Part shown: positions 37,256 to 44,641 of the stretch, piece after piece
How the letters are laid out: every line of letters starts with the position of its first letter
Position numbering within the stretch: the first letter of the stretch is position 1
From: Gammaproteobacteria bacterium
Lineage (GTDB): Bacteria > Pseudomonadota > Gammaproteobacteria > Pseudomonadales > Azotimanducaceae
Reading direction: 5' to 3'
Length of the DNA stretch: 64,000 nt
Assembly (NCBI GenBank): GCA_026707045.1
Contig: JAPOXO010000124.1
Location: 31,707 to 95,706, forward strand
Position numbers and translations under genes: made by a program
The notes under the pieces: generated by a model
The model's database searches: none
What the model was told of the DNA's origin: nothing
The model's input: only the letters and a program-made list of their open reading frames with translations

Positions 37256-37338
37256 GCAGTGCTCACTGAACTAATGTTCAATTCTAACAATTGCCGTGCT
37301 CTGTTACAAGCGAACCGAGAGGAACGTTTGCGCCTCTT

Positions 37339-37911
37339 TCACTCGACGCGATCCGTCACAATACCTCGAGTGAGTTGCTCGAGTTGGACATCGTTTACTG
37401 GTTCAAATCCCGGCAATCTACAAGGAGGTCCCCAATCCGTTGCCATAGTCGCTCGTACTGAATCGTTTGCGCACACCCGAGCTGAGCTACCTCTTCTCGA
37501 ATCAAAACGAAGAGTTGCTCCTTGCGTCATAGCAGGGCACTTATTGGCAAGCTGAATCAAATATTTGGTGTCCTTGTCGCGCATCTGTACCAGAATGAAC
37601 CTAGCACTGAGTACGTCGTAGTTGCGTATTCGACGACTCTCTAGACAATTGACTGTCGTCTTATAGTCAAATTCAGTCGCTTCATATGAAAGAATTTCCT
37701 CAAGCGACGCAAAAATCGGCTCTTTTCCTTTGTTTTTTCTTGAATCTGCCTTCCATTCTTCACCAAGTTCTTCGCTAGTTTCCGACTCGGAGTCGGAAGT
37801 TTCTGAGCTCTCTGAATCGACCAAAGTGGTTTCAAGTGCCGTATCGCCTGAGGTGGCCGTTGCGGTGAAACCGAAGATAGACACAAGGACAACGAAACAC
37901 CAATATTGCAA
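37339..37911 (-). CDS. Exported hypothetical protein, probably DUF6491 family
   Basis: Small secreted protein. The frame is open from 38031 (TTG), but an in-frame TTG at 37911 starts a good signal peptide ('MQYWCFVVLVSIFGFTATATSG'-like; shown in part), giving about 190 aa. After a Ser/Glu/Asp-rich linker, the C-terminal domain has 'NCLESRRIRNYDVLSARFIL', 'IQLANKCPAMT' and 'RVCANDSVRAT', a pattern I associate with DUF6491 (two cysteine positions around an 'IR' and a 'CP'). Probably periplasmic, function unknown. Start choice and family are moderately certain. Confidence 0.55.
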   Translation of the reverse strand: MQYWCFVVLVSIFGFTATATSGDTALETTLVDSESSETSDSESETSEELGEEWKADSRKNKGKEPIFASLEEILSYEATEFDYKTTVNCLESRRIRNYDVLSARFILVQMRDKDTKYLIQLANKCPAMTQGATLRFDSRRGSSARVCANDSVRATMATDWGPPCRLPGFEPVNDVQLEQLTRGIVTDRVE

Positions 37912-38097
37912 TGCCCTACTGCCTGCAAAAACCCTGCAATTGGAAAAACCAAGCGGATGAATAGAGTTTGTTCCCACTGGTATCACTCGTCCAATCACAG
38001 AACTTAAGAAGCACACATTGCTTCTCTTCAATCATGGTATTACAACTCGCTCACCGAGGTTCTCACCACAAGATGCTCAGTGCTGCTTTGTGTAACC

Positions 38098-39303
38098 TTA
38101 GGCGTCCGGCTGCGATGACGTGTAAATGGTTCCTCCGTCTAGAAAAAGCGAGATGTCGCCATTACCGTAGCCTAGTTCTCTCATGATTTCCAAAGTATGT
38201 TCACCGAGCATCGGTGCACTAAGCCTCTGTTCCGTTGGCGTACGATCGAACTGGGCAGCATTGCGAGCTTGCCGGATGCGACCGACCGATTCATGACTCA
38301 ATTCCTCAATGACGCCCGTAGCTTCTACCTGTGGGTGCTTAATCATTTCCTGTCGAGTTAATACGGGTGCACACGGCACTCCTGCCTCTTCAAGAATGAT
38401 CAGCCATTCATCCGCAGTCTTTTCGTACATGGCACTTTGAGTCAATTCAAGACGTTCGTTGGCAAAACGGTCTCGTCCTGAAGGAGTCTTGAATCTCTCG
38501 TCGTCCATCCACTCCACGTGGCCTACCGCACGGCACAATCCTTCCCATTGATCGTTGGTCATGACCGAAATACTGATGTGCCCACTCTTCGTTTCATAAA
38601 TCAGATCAATAAAAGTAGCAGCTCGTTGAACACTTGTTTCGCGGTCAACGAAAGTTTGGCTCCCCATGTCGGAAGACCACATGAACGCAACTACAGAGTC
38701 CAACATCGACAGTTTGATGTGCTGTCCCTCGTTGCATCGTTCGCGATGAAACAGAGCAGCGCAAATTGCCTGGGTGGCGGTTATAGCTGTTACCTTGTCG
38801 GGCAAGATCGTTCGCACTAGTCGAGGTCGTGCTTCATCGGATCCGGCTTGAACGGTTGCAAGCCCAGAGAGCGCTTGAATTATCGGGTCGTAAACAGGTT
38901 TGTGGGCATATGGACCCGTCTCACCCCAGCCAGAAATAGACACGTAAATGAGCCTCGGATTGATCTCTCTCAAAGTGGGCTCGTCGATCCCTAACCGCTT
39001 CATTACACCTGGACGAAAGTTCTGTACAAATACGTCCGCCGTTTCAGCCAGTCTCAAGAAAATCTCGCGACCGTTGGATTTCTTCAGATCAATTGCGATG
39101 GAACGCTTGTTGCGGTTATTGTTGAGAAACGCCGCTGTGACCTTCCGAACGCCGTATCCGGCCCTGCGCGCATGATCGCTACTTGCCGGAGCTTCTACTT
39201 TAATTACATCCGCTCCTTGATCCGCCAAGATCATGGTTCCGTAAGGACCCGCAATCATTGTCGTGAAGTCGACTACACGTACACCTTCTAAGGGACCCGC
39301 CAT
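38098..39303 (-). CDS. CaiB/BaiF family CoA-transferase
   Basis: 401-aa class III CoA-transferase, clearly separate from the one at 22.1 kb. N-terminus 'VRVVDFTTMIAGPYGTMILA' and 'GADVIKVEAPASSDHARR', catalytic-Asp region 'KPVYDPIIQALSG', C-terminal 'GVPCAPVLTRQEMIKHPQ'. It exchanges CoA between acids; the partner acids are unknown. The ATG has GGAG upstream. It is divergent from an epoxide-hydrolase-like gene (about 100 bases), which could share regulation. Confidence 0.9.
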   Translation of the reverse strand: MAGPLEGVRVVDFTTMIAGPYGTMILADQGADVIKVEAPASSDHARRAGYGVRKVTAAFLNNNRNKRSIAIDLKKSNGREIFLRLAETADVFVQNFRPGVMKRLGIDEPTLREINPRLIYVSISGWGETGPYAHKPVYDPIIQALSGLATVQAGSDEARPRLVRTILPDKVTAITATQAICAALFHRERCNEGQHIKLSMLDSVVAFMWSSDMGSQTFVDRETSVQRAATFIDLIYETKSGHISISVMTNDQWEGLCRAVGHVEWMDDERFKTPSGRDRFANERLELTQSAMYEKTADEWLIILEEAGVPCAPVLTRQEMIKHPQVEATGVIEELSHESVGRIRQARNAAQFDRTPTEQRLSAPMLGEHTLEIMRELGYGNGDISLFLDGGTIYTSSQPDA

Positions 39304-39400
39304 CTAATCTCCATCCTGCAAACTGTTACGAAGCACAACCGTCGTTTTCTCAACAGTGCTATCGTACACTTCACCACTAAATGCTCATGGAGGAATTGCC

Positions 39401-40369
39401 ATGTCGATCACGCATCGCAATATACAAACCAATGGAATAAATATGCGGATTGCAGAAGCCGGTGAAGGTCCGCTCGTCATCATGTGTCACGGTTTTCCTG
39501 AGTCCTGGTACTCTTGGCGACATCAGATTCATGCACTTGCAGATGCGGGTTTTCACGCAGTAGCTCCCGATCAACGAGGCTATGGAAAAACCGATCGGCC
39601 ACGCAAGATTGAGTCCTACACGATTCAGCATCTCGTCGGTGACATTGTGGGACTTGTGCAGGCACTTGGAGTGGAAAATGCAGTTGTAGCGGGACACGAT
39701 TGGGGTGCGCCAGTCGCTTGGAACTGTGCACTTATGAGGCCCGACATATTTCACGCTGTCATATCGCTTTCCGTGCCATGGGGCTCACGTGGAAAAGAAC
39801 CGCCACTTAAGAACATGAAGCAATATTTTGGAGACCGGTTCTTCTATCAACTGTATTTTCAAAATCCAGGAGTCGCAGAGCACGAACTTCAGCATGATGT
39901 TCGAGTTACCATGCGAAAAATGTTGTTTGGCGCGTCAGGAAGTGTGAATCGACGTTCCATGATGGACAATATCGAATCTGTCCCGCACAAGAGCTCCTAC
40001 ATGCTCGAACGAATGCCGGACCCAGGGGACGACTTGCCTGACTGGCTAACAGAAGAAGACATCGAGTATTTTGCAGGAGAGTTCGAGGAGGCGGGATTTC
40101 GCGGTGGACTTAATTGGTATAGAAATATAGATCGCAACTGGGCCCTAGGTGCTCCGTATGACGGCGCAAAGATCCTGCAGCCCGCAATGTTTGTTACAGG
40201 TGAGTTTGACGTTGTTCCTTACAGCGAATACGCACGTGCGGCAATGGAGGCAGTTGTTCCGAATTTGAGAGAGCCTGTCGTGCTCCCCGGCATTGGTCAT
40301 TGGACCCAACAAGAGGCTCCAAATGAGGTAAGTTCAGCAATGATCGAATTTCTGAATTCACTCAGTTAG
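39401..40369 (+). CDS. Epoxide-hydrolase-like alpha/beta hydrolase
   Basis: 322-aa alpha/beta hydrolase with the epoxide-hydrolase signature 'CHGFPESWYSWRHQI' (HGxP oxyanion motif) and an aspartate nucleophile in 'AGHDWGAPVAW'. The catalytic His is in 'PGIGHWTQQEAP', and cap-domain tyrosines are available. A haloalkane or ester hydrolase is less likely because the nucleophile is Asp in a GHDWG elbow with HGFP. The ATG at 39401 follows a strong GGAGGA site, so the upstream 15 codons of the open frame are not used. Confidence 0.85.
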   Translation: MSITHRNIQTNGINMRIAEAGEGPLVIMCHGFPESWYSWRHQIHALADAGFHAVAPDQRGYGKTDRPRKIESYTIQHLVGDIVGLVQALGVENAVVAGHDWGAPVAWNCALMRPDIFHAVISLSVPWGSRGKEPPLKNMKQYFGDRFFYQLYFQNPGVAEHELQHDVRVTMRKMLFGASGSVNRRSMMDNIESVPHKSSYMLERMPDPGDDLPDWLTEEDIEYFAGEFEEAGFRGGLNWYRNIDRNWALGAPYDGAKILQPAMFVTGEFDVVPYSEYARAAMEAVVPNLREPVVLPGIGHWTQQEAPNEVSSAMIEFLNSLS

Positions 40370-40415
40370 CGTTTCGATCAACTGTACTAAGCCTCGCTCA
40401 GAAGCGATCGGTCTA

Positions 40416-40703
40416 CTATTCGTCAGGTCGACCTGTCGCAGGATCGCGCATTTTCCGGAGCAGTCGATCTGGATCGGCCTTGGGATTCTTCTTCATCGCA
40501 GAGTCGACCATCTTGTCATATTTTGGATCGAGTCGTTCAACCTTTGATTTGCTAGAGAGAACGACGTTCGCTCTCGAGACTATTCCGTGAGTGTCATTGG
40601 AATCGCAGTGGCTACAAGTGATGGCAACTGGACGCTCCTCCACGGAAGCGAAAATCGAACTCACTCGGTTGCACTTCTCACACCGAAATTCATACGTAGG
40701 CAT
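40416..40703 (-). CDS. FmdB-type zinc-ribbon protein
   Basis: 95-aa protein whose first 45 residues are a FmdB/CxxC zinc ribbon ('MPTYEFRCEKCNRV' and 'TCSHCDS'), with a charged, Lys- and Asp-rich tail. Proteins of this family often accompany enzymes that act on unusual substrates and are thought to be regulatory, but evidence is thin. It starts 30 bases after the second SCP2-like gene on the same strand, so it may be the last gene of the diiron operon. Confidence 0.75.
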   Translation of the reverse strand: MPTYEFRCEKCNRVSSIFASVEERPVAITCSHCDSNDTHGIVSRANVVLSSKSKVERLDPKYDKMVDSAMKKNPKADPDRLLRKMRDPATGRPDE

Positions 40704-40733
40704 TCTTGGTCGTCGGGGGTGTCGCTGACTGTT

Positions 40734-41120
40734 CTAGCTGTATCGAGCCCAAGCATCAACAAAAGCTTGAATCGTCTTGTGAACACGAAGAAAGTGCAGA
40801 CGATCCATGGGTGATGCAAAGTCCAGAACGTCATTCTCCAAGTTGAAAGCTACAAGTGTTGGGAGCTTGCCGGATTTTCTTCGGCGCAGATAGAAATTCC
40901 ATTGCTTTTGCGTCATTCGGACCCGAGATCCAATATCTCGCAATTCTGATTCTTCCACGGAATCTCTGATGCGTCCTATCGAGAATGCGTCAAACTCTAC
41001 AGTGTTGTGCGTCTTTCCAATATTGAAGTCTATTGTGATCTGAGCACTTCCAAGTTTGCGGAAGTCTGACTGACGATTGACACTTCTCTTTGCCTTTTGC
41101 ATCGAATCGGGAACTGGCAT
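40734..41120 (-). CDS. Small SCP2-like protein 2 (hypothetical)
   Basis: 128-aa soluble protein. Order of features: beta strand-like 'AQITIDFNIG', 'VEFDAFSIGRIRD', a central 'RMTQKQWNFYLRRRKSG' with a Trp, and a terminal helix 'HFLRVHKTIQAFVDAW'. This resembles a shortened SCP2 (sterol carrier protein 2) fold and parallels the upstream neighbour, whose final helix is 'FVRYNQTLQFFFDAS', so the two look like distant tandem paralogs. It starts 2 bases after the upstream stop (TAG-TC-ATG), so translation is coupled. A lipid or hydrophobic-ligand carrier role is inference. Family assignment is tentative. Confidence 0.6.
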   Translation of the reverse strand: MPVPDSMQKAKRSVNRQSDFRKLGSAQITIDFNIGKTHNTVEFDAFSIGRIRDSVEESELRDIGSRVRMTQKQWNFYLRRRKSGKLPTLVAFNLENDVLDFASPMDRLHFLRVHKTIQAFVDAWARYS

Positions 41121-41122
41121 GA

Positions 41123-41572
41123 CTAAGACCTCGCGAAAGTAGTTTCAACTCGATGAGACGCATCGAAGAAAAACTGAAGCGTCTGGTTGTAGCGTACAAA
41201 TAGGTCTTGCCGGTATTGATCGTCATGTTTAGCATGCGCGATGCCTTCCTCACTTCCGAGGTCGATCGTATTTAACGTGTATTCGCCAACTGCGTGTCCA
41301 TTTTCATGAATGTTTCGTAGCATTTCCTGCCACTGATTGATTGGCATATCTAAGAAAAAATCTGCGTTTCTTAAGTCGATTTCATCACTGGCTTTTACTG
41401 ATGCGCACCCAAATCCTTCAAACTCGATCATGAAAATCTTGCCGTCGATTTTGAGACCAACAGTGCAATCACATTGTCCGCCGCCCGCACCTCTGTAACT
41501 GTCGGTGGAGTTAAATACTTCTCGAACCGCATTCAGCCACTCAAGGGAGGGAAAGCACACTGTCGTTGTCAT
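41123..41572 (-). CDS. Small SCP2-like protein 1 (hypothetical)
   Basis: 149-aa protein from the ATG at 41572, one base after the TAG of the upstream paralog (TAG-C-ATG); an earlier GTG at 41602 would overlap that gene by 29 bases. The layout 'FPSLEWLNAVREVF', 'CTVGLKIDGKIFMIEFEGFG', 'NADFFLDMPINQWQEML' and 'LFVRYNQTLQFFFDAS' suggests an SCP2-type alpha/beta fold with a hydrophobic cavity. Cysteines in 'GGGQCDCTV' are unusual. It belongs to the four-gene diiron cluster and probably presents or stabilises a hydrophobic substrate. This is inference; no close characterised relative is recognised. Confidence 0.62.
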   Translation of the reverse strand: MTTTVCFPSLEWLNAVREVFNSTDSYRGAGGGQCDCTVGLKIDGKIFMIEFEGFGCASVKASDEIDLRNADFFLDMPINQWQEMLRNIHENGHAVGEYTLNTIDLGSEEGIAHAKHDDQYRQDLFVRYNQTLQFFFDASHRVETTFARS

Positions 41573-41573
41573 G

Positions 41574-42644
41574 CTAGTGTTGTTCGCGAGGTCTGAACGC
41601 ACGCGGCATGCTCTTCACATCAGCAGGAAGATTTAGCCATCGCCTCAAATCTATATGTCGATCCCTAAAATCTTCAATAAAGTCAAAGAAGACAGACATG
41701 CCTTCTCTTCGTGCACCGGCGACTCCACCACCAAAAACAATTGCTAGCGCCTCGCGGAGTACGGGATCTCTTAAGTCGCGCGCTAACAAAGCAAGGCCAA
41801 TCGCGATCATCGTAGTTGTAGTGCTGGCTTTTTCTTCGTCGCGAGCCAAGCTGTAGCGCAAGTGATCGACACCATATGTTATGAGCCGTGCGACATCCTG
41901 TATTACATGGGAGTAAATTGCGCGTTCGGCATCGTTGTATGCGTGCCTGAACAGGTACTCACACATGGTGGCTAGGAACAGTCCTCTTACAAGGGCAATG
42001 CCAGCCACAGTTTCAGTCCAGCCTCCCCGACTCTCCAATAGAAATCGATTGACCTGATCCACAGGTTCGAGACCAAGTCCACCTCCATTGATAAGAGCAC
42101 GTTTACGAAGAGCTTCGTAACGACGCGCAGCGTCCAGAGATGCTGTAGCAAGAAACTGCTTAACTTCGTGATAGCCGTAAGACATTCGGTGCTGCCAATT
42201 TGTGATGACCTCAATGTCTACATTGGCATATTGAGAGATTTCGGTGCAGATCTGACAAATGGCGGTTTCAACATCGTCCGGTAGTGCTTGAACTGAGGAC
42301 CACGGCACATCCGTGGCTGGTGCCCATCTGCGCTGAATTGCCTCTTCGTATAGTTCTGCTGCGCAGGGAGCCCACAGGCCGATCTTCTCGGTAACGGAGT
42401 AACCGATGGGTAGCGCGCCCTTTACAGGAATCGCGCCTCGGGGATTGCGTCCCTGATCAGTCCATCGAGGCGGCACTTCTCCGTAAATGCCTACGTTAAG
42501 GCTGTCGAGTGTCAACCCTGCCTTGCCCGGCGAAACTCTAGTCCCCCATTGCCGAGATTGGTTCATCCAATTGAACTTAGGCTCCGGAATTTCCATAGGT
42601 GGGGAAGCGTCAGAGGGTTTCTTCTTAGATGAGCTTTTTGACAT
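41574..42644 (-). CDS. Diiron-ligand-less paralog of the R2/ferritin-like protein
   Basis: 356 aa, homologous over its length to the next gene upstream. Shared blocks are 'LYEEA.QR.W..ATDVPW', 'LPDDVE.A.CQ', 'RKRAL.NGGGL' and 'YNDAE.AIY'. The metal-binding positions have all been lost. The active paralog's ESRH motif (Glu164, His167) is Ala162 and Arg165 here. EARH (Glu244, His247) is Val241 and Leu244. The two other candidate Glu positions are Gln/Ala and Gly/Phe. So it should not bind the iron pair and is probably a structural or regulatory subunit, like the inactive beta subunit of bacterial multicomponent monooxygenases. 199 bases separate it from the active gene. Confidence 0.72.
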   Translation of the reverse strand: MSKSSSKKKPSDASPPMEIPEPKFNWMNQSRQWGTRVSPGKAGLTLDSLNVGIYGEVPPRWTDQGRNPRGAIPVKGALPIGYSVTEKIGLWAPCAAELYEEAIQRRWAPATDVPWSSVQALPDDVETAICQICTEISQYANVDIEVITNWQHRMSYGYHEVKQFLATASLDAARRYEALRKRALINGGGLGLEPVDQVNRFLLESRGGWTETVAGIALVRGLFLATMCEYLFRHAYNDAERAIYSHVIQDVARLITYGVDHLRYSLARDEEKASTTTTMIAIGLALLARDLRDPVLREALAIVFGGGVAGARREGMSVFFDFIEDFRDRHIDLRRWLNLPADVKSMPRAFRPREQH

Positions 42645-42843
42645 AGCTGCTCAAACAGTTGAACTGGATTGTGGAATCCGATCTTGTCACGGCTTTCTGT
42701 AAATTCTGTCTCGTAATTTACTTTTCCCAGATACATACTTCGTGCAGCAAACCGTTGGTTTCACTGAAAAGTACCCAACTTCTGGTTCCATGCGCGCACC
42801 CGTGGAGAACCTAAGCCGCTTTCTTCGATTAAAAATTTAAGTC

Positions 42844-43914
42844 TTAGGCCGCAGCCTGTGCCATCATTTCATTGAGGCGAGAACGACCATTTTCAAATCG
42901 CTCTCCAAATCCCGCGGAAATGACACGTTTCTTGTATTCCTGCAGTTGCCGTCGACGAATTGCAACGATCTTTCGAAATCCTTCATCGAACTTGTCGCGT
43001 CCACCGCCAAGCAAAATACATAGAGATTCTGAAGTTTGAGTCAATCTTCCGGCGGGATTTGCCGCGTCCGTTAGCATTGCTCGTTCAGCTTCATCCAAGT
43101 AAGTATCAATTTCCTCTCGACGTTCGGGCGCATTTTGCGACATGTAGCGCAAGTGCATTACTCCAAATGCTACGTGCCGAGCTTCATCTTGTGCGCATAA
43201 ACGGTATATGGCTTTCTCCGCATCGTTATACGCCATGAGTTCGCCCATTCGGAAGATGGTCAGCACTGCTCCTTCCCCTGAAATGTGCAGCCGTGACGAC
43301 ATTTCCGTGAAATCACGAGAGAGATCGATTCCACCGACAAAGCCAGCTGTAGCGCCCGTCGCCTTCATGAGTCCCCCTCCATTGGCGAGTGCACGTTTGC
43401 GGAAAACATCCATGTGGCGCGATTCGTCCATGACTTGAGCGAGCAATACTTGGCGTGCTTCAAAATAGTCCGGTGTTGTCGTCGAAATCCAACGGGCAGG
43501 AACATCCCCTGCGACAAACTCGACCTCCGTCAAAAAGGTCGCCAACTGGCATTGGGCCTGTTCAACATCGTCTGGCAGCGGTTCGATCGTGTTCCACGGT
43601 ACGTCTGTTGCTGAGCTCCATTGGCGCTGCAGTGCTTCTTCATATAAGAACGATGCGTTTTCCACCCAAATATCACTCTTGGATCGAACTGTATAACCAC
43701 CGATGCGCATCGCTGTACTCCGCGGAGTTGATCCACGAGAGCGACCAGTTAGGTTGCTGCTTTCTTCGGGAGTCTCACCGTATTCGCCGACTTGGATATC
43801 GGCCAGAGTAAGGCCATACTTTCCGGGTTCTGCATGAGTATTCCAGGGACCACGTCGCTTCATCCACGACAGATGGAGTTCCGGAAGGATTTCGTCGTTA
43901 GCTGGATTGGACAT
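42844..43914 (-). CDS. R2/ferritin-like diiron oxygenase-type protein
   Basis: 356-aa four-helix-bundle protein with a complete carboxylate-bridged diiron set: a first Glu at 130 or 132 ('LTEVEF'), Glu164-x-x-His167 ('MDESRHMD'), a third Glu at 214 ('SGEGAVL') or 225, and Glu244-x-x-His247 ('QDEARHVA'). The spacing 164 to 244 and the 30-residue gap before the second pair resemble ribonucleotide reductase R2 and fatty-acid-desaturase-like enzymes. No obvious radical tyrosine four residues after the first His (NrdB has one there). It probably activates oxygen for hydroxylation, desaturation or decarbonylation of an unknown substrate. First gene of the cluster 43.9 to 40.7 kb (same strand). Confidence 0.75.
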   Translation of the reverse strand: MSNPANDEILPELHLSWMKRRGPWNTHAEPGKYGLTLADIQVGEYGETPEESSNLTGRSRGSTPRSTAMRIGGYTVRSKSDIWVENASFLYEEALQRQWSSATDVPWNTIEPLPDDVEQAQCQLATFLTEVEFVAGDVPARWISTTTPDYFEARQVLLAQVMDESRHMDVFRKRALANGGGLMKATGATAGFVGGIDLSRDFTEMSSRLHISGEGAVLTIFRMGELMAYNDAEKAIYRLCAQDEARHVAFGVMHLRYMSQNAPERREEIDTYLDEAERAMLTDAANPAGRLTQTSESLCILLGGGRDKFDEGFRKIVAIRRRQLQEYKKRVISAGFGERFENGRSRLNEMMAQAAA

Positions 43915-44048
43915 TGAATTTTTGACTAAGAAAAAATTAGTCGAAGCCGTGTGAATAAGAACTTCATTCTATCTTGGCTCTGACCTAACAGTGTCGACAC
44001 AGCTCCTCAATTCAACCTTCCTCGGTCAAATTTGAACAACTGCAAGAC

Positions 44049-44393
44049 TTAAGGAGCAAACTCTTCGCATTCAAGCAGAAACAAACCTTCGCGACATTGA
44101 ATCAGCAACCAAATCCATAGTCCCAAAAGCACGAATAGTCCAACTATTACGATTGACAGAACTATTCCGATAATTCCAAGCGCTAGAGCGATCCAGAAGA
44201 TGCGAATTTGATTGTCGTAGTGACTCTCGAGGAACTCGTTTTCAGTTGCATCCCTACATGCATAGGCCCAAACCACTGCTCCTATCGCAACCAAAATGAC
44301 TCCAAAGCCCGCCATATACATGACATATATCGCCTTGGCATTGATCGTATCTACCGATGGATGGGGCGTTGGTTGTGTCAGATCGCTGCTCAT
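44049..44393 (-). CDS. DUF4870-family membrane protein
   Basis: 114-aa protein with three hydrophobic helices, matching small DUF4870/COG3671 proteins: 'VMYMAGFGVILVAIGAVVWA', 'ESHYDNQIRIFWIALAL' (the conserved His-Tyr-x-x-Gln region before the second helix) and 'IWLLIQCREGLFLLE'. The start has GAGGAG six bases upstream. No cofactor or catalytic residues; function unknown. It stands alone between the diiron cluster and the solenoid pair. Confidence 0.75.
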   Translation of the reverse strand: MSSDLTQPTPHPSVDTINAKAIYVMYMAGFGVILVAIGAVVWAYACRDATENEFLESHYDNQIRIFWIALALGIIGIVLSIVIVGLFVLLGLWIWLLIQCREGLFLLECEEFAP

Positions 44394-44641
44394 TCCATGC
44401 TCCTCGCAATCAAACGTTGAAGAATTTCTCGCATCAAAGATGATTTTGCACTAGTTTATGCTTTTCTTGAGAAACTACCCTTTAGTGAGACTGCCACGTC
44501 ATAAATCGATGCAGGTGAAATCACGCTGAACTCTCTATTCAGACATCATCCTAAACTTACATCGGTGTGTTTGCACAAATCGAGACATCGATTTCAAGCA
44601 TTTGTCTCGGTTGCACCTTGTTGCCTCCAGGCTCCTTATTG

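Noticed and set aside
42844..43914. The active diiron protein as a second NrdB
   Set aside because: No radical tyrosine at the expected position after the first ExxH, and the remaining sequence does not match NrdB; the true nrdB is at 6953-8161.
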